Shown piece after piece: positions 9,606-21,255 of a stretch of DNA of 64,000 bases. Both the position numbers and the translations under genes were made by a program. Below the pieces are notes generated by a model. It saw only the letters and a list, made by a program, of their open reading frames with translations, made no database searches and was not told the DNA's origin. Source of the stretch: Flectonema sp. DT1601 (taxonomy: Eukaryota; Euglenozoa; Diplonemea; Diplonemida; Diplonemidae); contig OZ025823.1 in assembly GCA_964019425.1 (NCBI GenBank), forward strand, positions 558,001 to 622,000. Reading direction: 5' to 3'. Each line of letters opens with the position of its first letter. The first letter of the stretch is position 1.

Positions 9606-12600
9606 TTACTCCGGATCAATTGCAGCCTTCTCTGCAGAGTCCGGATAGAAACTAGGAGGAAGTGGTAGATCAGTGTTGTGTTCCCAAAACCCTTCCCGAC
9701 CGCCAGATGTTCGTTTCTTGAATGAGGCTACCAGCTCTGTTGGTGGAGGTGATGATTTGCTGACTGATGGAGCACCTGGAGAAGAAGCAACCCCTCGAGA
9801 CAGCCATTCAACTCGTTTTCTTGCTGATATTAAAGTCGATGTGAGATCACTCGGGGAATCTGATATTGATGGAGGAGCAGTAGACTCGACGACCCTCTCA
9901 GATGTTTTCTTTATTTGATCATCTTTTTCAGACACCTGTTTAGTAAGTTGTTCTTCTCTACTGAAAGCACCAGACAACAGAGATTGCAGTCTGGCTATTT
10001 CCGATCTGGCTTTCGATAAATCCTTATCTAAACATCTTCCTGCTCTCAATAAGTCCAATGACATCCACTGAGGAGCAGAATGTCCTTCTAGCATAATACA
10101 ACCCCTAGAGTTATCAATGTGTAGAATTTCACCTTGTAACCCTGACGACAATACTTCTACAGTACATCCTGGAGTAAAGACCGGTGTTGTTCTTTGTGCT
10201 GATAGTTGGTTTTTTAGATTTGAATTCTCACTTCTAACATGCTCTAACTCTGCAGCCATTCTATGCATTTCCTTTTTCGCAGCATTCGATTCTCTTTGAA
10301 TATCCATCACGTCAGTGATGTACGCTGTTCTACTCTGCTCAGCTTCTATAGCAGATCGTTGCATGTCACGTTTAATACGAGACAATTCATCATTATGAGA
10401 CGTTATTGAGATATTATTTTCTGATAACACTCTAACATGAAGGGAACCAGTAGGGTTGTGACCAATTGAATTAAAAAGTTCATAATCAACATGAACTATG
10501 TATCTTTCATCTTCGTAACCAACAACCTTACCACTGCAACCGTTAAGTTCCGTTGCTGTTGTTAAGTCTTTGATTTGAATTGTTGTATGGAGAGGTATCT
10601 TGTCATTCGTGATGGGAACACCAACTTCATGTGAGGCGTAGTCAAGTAGTTGAACTGATGAATGGTTTATTAATGATGTAGAACCTGTTTCTATTCCCTC
10701 AGTGATTCTCACTACTAACATTCCGTAATTAAGATGACTAAGTACGACTGCTGTCTTCGGTGAGTTTGTCTTGATTGAAACTAAACAGTACTTTGGAAAT
10801 TTTTGTTTTAACTCTTCAGATGAAATTGAAGGTTCTGAAAGTCTCAGCTGTTCTTCAGGAAATGAATAATAAGATTCATCAGTGGTTGACTTTGTGATAA
10901 CATAAGAGAATGAATTAAATACTTGTGAGTGTCCCACTACAACACCTTGTCGTCCAGTAACAATATTATCTACAACTGTTCCAAGAGGAAATTGAGTACT
11001 AAGTGAAGTCTTGTGAGATACTACTGCTGATTGATCAGCTTGTATAAGAGAGACAGTTCCTGTATTGGTATCCTGAATCACAACTCTCTGAAGTATCAAA
11101 TCATATCCGACGACAATACCAACAGTTCCACTGTGTGAGTCTGCAGCACAACTACCTGATGGAAACCTGTCTTGTAATAGCGTTGCATTCTGTGGTGTCA
11201 CCGCAGTTAATATTTCCATTTCTTGAATTATTTTCCAACCGAAATCACTATTATATCCAATGATAGAAGTACCATCTGTACCATGACCTGTTACCAGATA
11301 GCGTTCTGTTTCTCGAGATTTTAATGAGCTAGTCGACACTGACAACACTGACTGTAAAGGATACATCTCTGATAGGTTTGACGTTGGTAGTTTATTTAAT
11401 GACAGTTTAGTGAAAAACACATCAAGCAAAACAGAGTCTGAAAATCTAACAAAAACCATTCCACTGAACACGTCAACGTAAAGCACTATAGCCTGAGAAG
11501 GTTGTTCAGAAATCGGATGAGTAGCGCTGACCGTACTCCCAACTGGATACAATAAATTCAATTGATCTGTCGTCGCTATGAATACTTCTGAGTGTAATAA
11601 GATAACGTCTTTATCGTTAAATCTAACAAAGTAACGATTAAGAGGTTCGTAGTATCCAATTACTATTCCCGTTTTTACTTCGGATGAGTGTTGAACGACC
11701 GTACCAACTGCAATACGTACGTCTGACTGTGGGATAGTTTCAGTGATACATTCACATGAAAGGAGTCTGATGGTGTCAATTTGATTGTTTTTTTGAATTG
11801 ATAAACATACTACTCTTCCAGTACATTCATCATTCTCAATAACCGTATGCGATGTACCATCTTTAAGGGTGATGCTGCTTCCAATTGCTGGAGAAGTGTG
11901 GTCACTAACACCACCAACAACAACAACGTCGCTTTTTCTAAATAATCGTATCGAAGGAATACCATCACACGACAGGCATGTTATATAGCCTGTCTTCGAG
12001 TCATAATTTAAAACTCCATAAGTGATTCCAGACCCTAACTCTTGCACAATCGATGACTTGAAATCTACTTCATCACTTTCACACTTGAAGATTTCACTGC
12101 AATGTAACAAAACTATCTCCGAGTTACTCGATGATAAAGTTATCATCCGATTGGTCGCAGGATCGGTTCCCAGAATGGTATATTTTTCAGACGAGTTCAA
12201 AAGTTGGACAGCGTCATTGATAGAAAACGATTGAGTTTCAGAAACCAGAATCAACCGCTCACTAGGAATAGTTATAAATAAAGATTTCTGCTGAACGTGA
12301 GACAAACAAATAACCGTGTCGAGGACTGAATCAAATCCGACTACCGTAAACTTATTTCCAGACTCATCAAGCTCAACAATACTTCCCACAGCAATAGTTT
12401 TTAATGGTAAAGAACACTCGACGCTAGTATGTTGTTCGACATTGTGAAATTGACCATCCATATCAATACATGTAAGCATGCCATGCGTGTGATCAGCTGT
12501 TATTACCTTAAATCGTTTTTCTGAATCAAATCCACCGATTCTGACATACGATCCAACATCTGGTGGGCAGTATGATAGCAGGTCATCATCATCAGGGTTT

Positions 12601-15600
12601 GGCTCACAAACTAATTGCCGAGTAGCAACAACAGGAGGTCCTCCACAAGCAGGATGAAGAATAAGAGAATCGAACAATGGCGCAAATCCCAACAATCGAT
12701 ATAAACGATTTTGAAAAACAACAAGAGAGCCTTGCTTAAAGGTATAGGCTGTCGTGTTGTATGAATGTGACACAAGTGATTTATGAATACTCTGCAAAAC
12801 TGACGTATGTCTATCCCTGATTATTACATTATTCGAAGAAGGTTGTTCCCCTACTACTGAATACAGATTCCCAGTTAAGTCTTGAACTGTTTCTCCAAAA
12901 TTAAATTTTTGATCTGAAGAAGTCTTTGTAATCGACGCATCAACAGCATCTATCTCAATTAGAGTAGGAGATGATACTTTTTCACATAATAATTTGTTAT
13001 TAACATTTAATAAGACTTTGTAGGCTTCATTGTCATATTCAATCATCGTTGCTTCACTCAATTCCATAATAGACACAGGGCTATTGTCATCTAGGGTTAT
13101 ATTGCTGCTTAAGACTGTTTGAAACTCACCTGTGTTGGTCTTCACGACACATCTTCCTGTTGAAGGATCAATTGTGATTGCAGTGTAGTACTCTCCAGAT
13201 GAAATATACCGAACTCGTTTTCCAACTATGTCAGGAAATACATAATTGGCATCAACGTGAATGTTTTCAAGGCTTTTTATGTGAAAACAACCTGTTCCTA
13301 AGTCGGTCAACATTACCTGTGCTGTGTCATTTTGATGTCCAACTACTAAGTGGTGGCTCATATCAGAATCTTGAACCACTTCTCCAATTCTTGGAAAACT
13401 CATATCCGCCACTGGAATAATTTCATTCCGTCGAAGTAACTGAAACAAACCACTGTCTGTCCTGCAACCAATAACGATGTTATCGTCGAATTGTTGATTT
13501 ACTATTTTATATGTGAATTGTGATCCTTGTTTGGCAACAAAAGATGGAACGCTACCGACAGACCGAAGAACAATTTCATCAGGTCGGTAAAATTTAATTT
13601 CTGAATTATTATCAATCGCAATCTGTTTCTTTGCTAAATGATAACCAACGATGATACCCACCGATGTGGACATGTGGAGTTTGTATTCACTTTGAAGGGT
13701 GTCAATGTCATTAGGAATGAGTAAATCAATTTCAGAATGCAATTGCAGAGTGTTTGAGTTGTTTACAATCACAGAACAGTTCAGTTCAGGTATCGGATTA
13801 GATATAACAATCATCGGTGTATCAGTATCGATACTCCATCGTCCAGAATAAGTATTTTGAACTGAAATTTCATTTTTCGCTACTAAGACTACATCGTTGC
13901 CTATCAAAATGGGAATCTTATTATCTAGTTTTATAATCGGAGGTCCCAATACCATTCCTTTCATACTACATTGCCCTGTGTTATAATCAACTATTGTATT
14001 CACACTGTACTGATGTGAAATCATATCGACTGATGGTAGGAGTAATATTATTTTTGATCTGCATTTCACTACAAGATGGTCTTTGTAATACCCGACTACT
14101 TCGTCATCAAAATCTGATTCTTTTATTACTGAGCACCCCAATGGAAATAAGTGTTCTCTGCTATTCACAACATCCAACTCATTTTTCATTATCGCAGTTA
14201 TTTCACCATCCGATGTGTTCTGTTCGATGAATGCCGTATTGTCAATTTCAAATAAAATGCTTCCACTCAGGTTCGAACTGGTCGTGATTTGCTTATACGT
14301 TCTGTCGGTATTCGCATTCTCTTTCTTGAATTTAATTTCTATGTCATTTAATGTGAAGTCTTGTTCTGTGTTGTCATCGAGTCGCACTTGCAGTGGATTT
14401 GATGAGCAAACCTGACCTTCTTGATTAGTGTCTTTACATCTTACAAGTGTCCCTTCTGGGATAAAAATATCCGATATCGGGACTCGAACTGGACTGGTCC
14501 AGATGGGATTATCCGGTACTGAGTTATTTTGTGATATCCAAACATTAGAGTCTTGTACAGACACGACGATAGCGTCATCTCCCTCAATAGTTTTAACAGG
14601 TGTACCTCTTGGTAAGTTACAATATATTGTAGGATCACTATCGATAACATCGCGTATCTCATCACTGGTTTCATGAAGTAGAATTACATGAGTTGAATCA
14701 TTCTCTTGAAAGTGACCTATTACATTATATTGGTTACGGTCATCAGAGGTATTCAAAACTACTTGTGAGCCCATCGGATATAAATGATTACTATCTTTTA
14801 ATACAAGACTCTCCACAGAGTAAAGTTCTACTTCACAACTGTTAGTATTCATAACAGCAATTTGATGAGATTCATAACAATGACCAACAACAATTCCGGT
14901 TTCGGTAGAATTTTTTATATCGACGAATGAATTCACCGGATAAAGACGTTCCTCAACTGTCGGTTGAGTGCAAAAGATATTATCAATTGGTTCTTGTTGC
15001 ACAGTATTATCATTACTGATTGTGATGAGACGACCATCTGAGTTGGTACCTACTATTAGTGTAGTCGATGTTTCATTACTAATAGTTCTGTATAAAGATT
15101 GTGACGGCTCTGAGATTGCTTTAATGATGTCATTCTCTGGCAACTGTTCAACTGATGAATCAGAATTCATCACAACAACTTCACCGTTAGTTCCACAACC
15201 GATTACTATTTTAGTACTTTTGCTTGGGGTATGATGAACTACTTTACCAAAGTTGTCATTTAAAATTTTCTCGTATTCAATTACCTTATCATCTCGAGTA
15301 GTAGATCGTCCCTGAAAAACAACGTGACTAGGAATGTATTGAATGCCGATGTTAGTATCTTCGAATGAGATCGTGTGAATTTGATTTATTTTGTTAATTG
15401 ATTTCACTATTCCATTTCCTTCAGGTATCGATACCGTTACCGCGTCTCCGTTCAGTGGAATTGGTCTGTCAGTGTCATTGGTTGTTATGAATTGACGAGG
15501 AATTAAAACAGAGATTTCATCACCAAATCCAATCAACAACAACTGCTCTGATACGTCGTTGTCTACTACTAAACCATTTCTTAGTTTACTAATAACGTGA

Positions 15601-18600
15601 ATGGTGTCGCCGTGTTTTATTAAACTACTCTCACTTGTTGTTGTAGTTTGATTCGTAGCTTGTCGTTGTAATTCTGATGATCCCATCAACTTAACCAAAT
15701 GATTTGGGAACTGTCTATCAATACCAGTATTGAGTGAAACAGTTACTTGTTGTTTTTCAGAGTTGATTGATAATACGATGCCTTCCCCTGGTGGTGATAA
15801 CACTCGAACACTATCACCAATATCAAACTTGTCTGGGTGATAACTTATAGCTGATGGACTGGTTTGGTGTCTACTAAAAGTAAAAGGATTTTGAATTAAA
15901 TGATACGGAACTAATCTCACAGTACCATCATCATATGAGATAGTTGCTAGTTGATTGTCATCATCAAGAGAAACAACAACACCTTCTCCTGATGGAGATA
16001 CCACATAAACCCTATCACCAATATTAAGATCTGAATGGTCTTCTTCTTGATCAGAGTCTTGCAGAGATACATCACATCTCTTGAGTAGCCTCTCATCGAA
16101 TATTTGGATTCCATCACAACCCGATACGGTAACCCTTCCAACAAGTCCATCATAAGCAAGAACAGATGCTAAATTACCTTCAGGTATTTGAACTTTACTA
16201 TTAATTGGAAAAGGTGATTCAACAGCATACCCCTCTTGAGACATTGGAGAATATTCAAAATTCTGAAGTGCATCAACCGATAATCTACTACTGTAAGAAT
16301 CTGGTTGTTTAAATGGAAGTGAGTCGGGTGTCTCATTTAGTAAATAAGAATCGTCTCTCGAGTCTGATGAACTCTCTTCTTCAGTGTCCAGTGGGATAAC
16401 TGACGGAGAAGAATGATAGCTATAAATACACTGCTGGGGTTCACTTTGAACCGAGTCATCATCATCATCATCACAACTACTTTCTCCATAAATAGTGTAG
16501 AACTTTATTGCAACACTCGCGTGTTCTTGTTGTATGTCTTTGAGATTACTTCGAAGTCTTTCTTCTTCGATAGAAATAGCATTTCTGAGTTCTTCTTCTT
16601 CCCATCGGATTGAGTCTTCTGAGAGTTCGCGTTGTTTTAATCTTCGGGTAGCAGCTTTTAATTCTGTTTTATAAGTTGGAGTCAGATCGTCGTATATTGC
16701 GATGGCTTCTTTTGTTATCATATCCCGAAGGTCGTTCTCTTTTTCTGTTATGAATTTTTCAATTTCATTTAAAAAAGAAACCAGACATTCTCGTCGTCCA
16801 CATTGCTCTTCCCATTCAGTTTCTTGCAACAATGATTGCGAACCGACTTGGTGTTTTATAGCGTGGGATGCCTGTGTTGAGATTTATAGTTTTTTTTTTT
16901 TTTTTTTCCCCGCTCTCAAAAATATATAATTGATATAAGTTACATACCGCAACAGTTTTCTCATCCACAAAAGCATCGAGTATGTCTTCCCAAGTACTGT
17001 TTTGTTCTTCGAGTGTTGCTGCTCGCGTGGTTTGTTCTTCTGTAATAGCCTGTTTGTTTGTTTGTTTTGATTTTATTAACCATCATCAATGTAGATCTTA
17101 ACCAATCAAGGATACACACCTGTGACATTAACGTGCGGATTTCAGAATCCAAGAATCCAAGTTGGAAATCAGAAACGATGTCGTCAAATGATTTTTGTTC
17201 TTCTCGTTCGAGTAGCATGCGAGGTCGTTGTTCGTTGAGAGGGATGCGTTGTTGTTGTTGAAATATTTCAGATTCAGATATTGAATGTGAGTATTCTATT
17301 GTCAAAACATCTGGTAAGACGTGATCTTCAGCTAGGGTCTGAAAGAATGCTTGTTCTGACCTTTCAATAGCTGATCTTCTAGTTGACTCTAATACTTCTA
17401 AATCAGAACGTTCTCGTAGTGCTCGCAGGATTCGATCTTGATGAGATCGTCGAGCACATTTCCGACTTTCTCTTTCGATTTCCATCATTCCAAACCAAAG
17501 TTCTGTTTCTTCCATCGTGACATTATTCCGGCCAGTGATTTCTTCTTGAATCCTTCCTTGAGTTTTACTGTCTGCGGCTGCTACTTCAATCTGATGACTT
17601 TGAATTAGTAGTGTCCAGGCACTAGCTTCTTTTAGTTCATGAAAACTTCTGTCTTTACTTTCATCATCAGCTGATGCTGCTCTTTCGTGATATTGACGAG
17701 CTTGCAACTGATGACGGGCTTCATTCCGACATGAGATTTCTGATGTTATAATTCGACGCCACAGTTCTTGTTCTGATTTACAAATGTTGGTTCGAGTTCT
17801 TAGCTCTTGTTGCTGAAGATCTTTTTGTATTTTCTTTTCAAATTGGAGTCGTAATTGTTGTAAGACATTCGCTCTATCGCTGGCTTCGTACTTTAGAAGG
17901 ACTTCAAACTTTACAGACTCGTCTTGTTGAATCTCTTCACAGATATCGAGGGCCTCCTGAATTAGACCAGTTCGATGTCTTTCTATCTTAGCGAGTCGTT
18001 CACCTTCACTTTGCTTTGCTATTGCGTATTCAGATAACGCTATGTGAAAGATTTTTGAAAATTCATCATTTTCCTCGACCTCAATTAGCCTTCTCGGACC
18101 AATTTCCGCCTGTTCAACCGTGTCACGTTGACGCTTCTGTCTCAGGTCCCATGCTTCACGTGCCGCAGCTAAAATTGAATTCTTCTTCTTCTCAAAATCA
18201 AATATAATTGTTTCCCATTCTGTTTGTTCTTCTTTTTGAACGTGATCTCCGATTAAGACTTCTACTTGAGAGATGAACGATTGTCGCTGTTTCTCCTGAT
18301 TAAGTGAAAACAGAGATTCCGTGCTTGCATTTATCGCTAAGACAATGTCAGCCATCGCAGCAGCTTCCTCTTTTAATATTTGTGTTCTGTGATGGGATTC
18401 TACAAGCTCAGTGCTACCTCTTTGGGAAGCAGAGACTGTCGTTAGTAAAGAAGAAAACTCTGCATCTTCTTCAGCTGATATTGATGCTCTGTTTGTGGTT
18501 TCAGAGGTTCGTACAGATGATAAGTTTTGTGTCAACTGAGTTGTAAGTTGCATATGCTGATTATGAAATACGATGATAGCATTTCTTTCAGTGAGTTCCT

Positions 18601-20854
18601 CATTTTCAATTGACAGTCGATTTTGATTTTCAAAATCGACAACTTGTCCTTGATCAGTTGCCTGTTGATGAGCAGCTTCAGTCAACGTTGATAGTGATAG
18701 CTGAATAGCTGTCCAAGCCTCTTCTTCTAAATCTTCGACGTCTGCACGACCATCAAACTCATCCTCGTCTTCGAGCTCACGACGCTCTTCGCGATGTCTT
18801 TCAATAGTCTTTCGTGTGATATCAGCCAGCGATAATGGAACAAGTTTCATTATTGCTTCCCAAGCTGCATTCTCTTCGGTTGCTATGACAGATCTCGGTG
18901 AAGATTCTCGATGTTCAGTTTTTTTTAAAGCCGCCATGATTGGAGAACGATCAACTAAAACAGATAAACGACATTTCAAACTCGCTGTCGACGAAACTCC
19001 TCCTCGATAAATAGGAATTTCCACAGCCATGTCACCAACAGACTCATTTGCTATGATTCCAGATAAAGGTAGGAGGCCTGTTCCGTAAATATCTCGAAAG
19101 TCTTTTTCTTTATCGGTAGTAACAGAAAACCAAACGTATTGCCTTTCTAAAAATATTCTAGCAGTGGTCGCAGGAATCAATGGATCCAATCCAGTGATTT
19201 GATTATTAACAAGTGCAGTCTTTACTGTATTAGTTAAACAAGGACTGTAAACTACTAACATCAGAGGTCCAGTACTTCCTACTCCTACTTGAGGAGGTAT
19301 ATACTCTACGCTGCTTATGATTAATTGTCTCTTAGCTGGTGGTGGAGCAAGAGCCTGTGGATAAATCAACTGTGATGATATCGCGAACTGATGACTGACT
19401 CCGTGAGACATATGCCTACCACTCTGAGCTTCAAAGTGAAAAGTTCGATAGCACTGATTCTGAGGAATAATAACTTGTCCAGGCAGTGACTTGTATAAGA
19501 TGCGTTGACTGAGATTTAGTTCGTTTAAATTAGCTGTTCGGGACATCACTAAGTCTGATTCAATGAAATTGGATAAACAGTTATTGTCTTTTACTTCACG
19601 TTGTAGTCTATCTGCAGACTGTGGTAGTTGAGAGAGTGAGTGCCAATTATGGTTTTCAACTTCACAACCATACCCAATACCACCCATAATAAAACTGTGA
19701 TCAAACTTCTGACAGGTGTCTCCACCTGATGAGGCGCCAAGCTCTAATCTGGTTAAAAGTTGCTTGAGAGTGTCATTGCGAATTTGAATGCCGGCTTCTC
19801 CAACGTCGTCTTCCAACATCGCGATTTTAGTTGCAATAAAACATAAGCTAGTCTCATTGACGTTGAATGATAGTGACACCATGTCAGTTGTTGCGGTTCC
19901 AGTTCCACTTGCAGACCCTCCGGTATTCGCGTCCATACCACTCTTCTTTCGAAGTCCTGAAAATGGATTCTTTCCCTTTGATGCTTGTCGTCTACTTCTT
20001 GTTAAGTTTCCTGTCCAAGCTCCTGTGTTAGAAACTCGAAGAGCTTTTTGTTTGTTACAAATGACCTGCATAGCAACTGTTCGTTTACCAGCCTCAAGCT
20101 CAGTTGATAACAAAGGAACATAATCAGGTCCTAAGTGTTTAGAAAGCATCTCACCAAGTTGACTATTTCGTTGTAGACTCGCAGGAACATCTTGGAAGGT
20201 TGCGACGTAGAAATCAGCTACTCCAGGAGGCATATATTCATGTAGAGATCTAGGGTTAGGCAACCCATGTCTGAGATCTATCGTACCAGTCCAAAGCTTT
20301 ACGTCTTCAGTTGGTGATATAGAGGCTCTAAGTTTCGCAATACCAGACACTTCTTGTGTCTCATTAGTAGCTCCACCAATCGTCTCAACAGTTTCTTTAC
20401 CATGTATTTCTATTGCTAATGGTCTTGAAGCTTTAATAGGGCAAACTGATGGTAACCAAACGGGAAATTGCCGAAGCGCTTTCGCACATTCGTAGAACCT
20501 TTCTCTTAGGAAGGAGTCTGGGAATTCTAAATCGTACGGATGATCGGCTTTGAAAAACCTAATTCGAAGTCTTTTATTATTATTGTGGTCCTTTTCGACT
20601 CTGTACAAAGCACTGTGTTGATGACTTTTCGCTTTGTCGGTATTCTGATGACTCCAAGTAAGAGCAGCAGTTTCTTCTGTTGGTAACTGTGAGAAACACC
20701 TCATATAAAAGTCAATCCCCCAGGTTCGATCTTTTTTTGAAAACTGCGTCAGCAGTTGATCAGGATTGAACTTTGAAACCTGAAAAAGACATCTCAGCCA
20801 TCGACTTCCCCACACATCCTCAACGCTAACTACATGATCAACGGGGTGATCCAT
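9606..20854 (-). CDS. giant 3,700-aa protein: PH-like, degenerate inositol 5-phosphatase, C2, helical repeats, SH3-like repeat array
   Basis: Three exons, 17120-20854, 16948-17049 and 9606-16871, all phase 0, join across introns 17050-17119 (GTGTGT...ACAG) and 16872-16947 (GTATGT...ACAG) to exactly 3,700 codons. The third exon has no ATG of its own at its start. Residues 1-135 look PH-like. Residues 186-498 follow the inositol-polyphosphate 5-phosphatase fold, but the active site is lost: GTWN becomes GTID, QE becomes QD, GDLNYR becomes GGIGYG, WCDRIL becomes LSQRIL and SDH becomes VSH. Residues 508-636 are C2-like, as in SHIP phosphatases. About 650-1430 is helical, with about 15 copies of an EExxxW/F-xx-I motif every 40-60 residues. 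About 1495-3400 holds some 25-30 repeats of SH3/KOW-like type (G-x-V...GxVVG...). The C-terminal 230 residues are coiled coil plus one more SH3-like unit. A large scaffold, perhaps at membrane or cytoskeleton, is likely; no catalytic role is expected. Confidence 0.85.
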
Positions 20855-21255
20855 AATTGATACATGTACTGTGTATCACAATAATTGTATGCAGTTGTAC
20901 AAACAAACCACACGATGCTGTTTTGAAAAAATAAAAATCAGAACAAACACATTGTCATCTCCAATGTCAAAAATTATCACATTAAATTAGTTGTAAGAAA
21001 CTGTTTAAAGAACAAACATAAAAATACCAAATCACTTTTTTTTTTTTTTTTTTCCCTTCCTTTCTATTGGTATGTCTATTTATAAACTGGATTCGATGCG
21101 GAACGTATTGTACAATTTCAGTAAAAAGCGCGCCATCGAAGGATATTATTCTGTCTGTCCTAGGAATGTTAAAAAAGAAACTGATGATTTATCTCATCAG
21201 AGGGAAGCAAGAATTGACATTTCGTGTAAAAGTTACACACCACACGTGGAAATGT
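20855..21255. other. spacer between Sec5 and the giant gene
   Basis: No minus-strand gene is visible. A T run lies at 21036-21053. A plus-strand frame of 71 codons (21072-21287) overlaps the end of Sec5; see rejected items. The bases directly upstream of the giant gene's ATG end in gtgatacacag, a possible trans-splice acceptor 15 bases before the ATG. Confidence 0.5.

Noticed and set aside
16833-16960. A gene boundary between two large proteins
   Set aside because: No stop or start is needed there. Two in-phase introns and a 34-codon exon bridge the frames, and the downstream frame lacks an ATG at its beginning.
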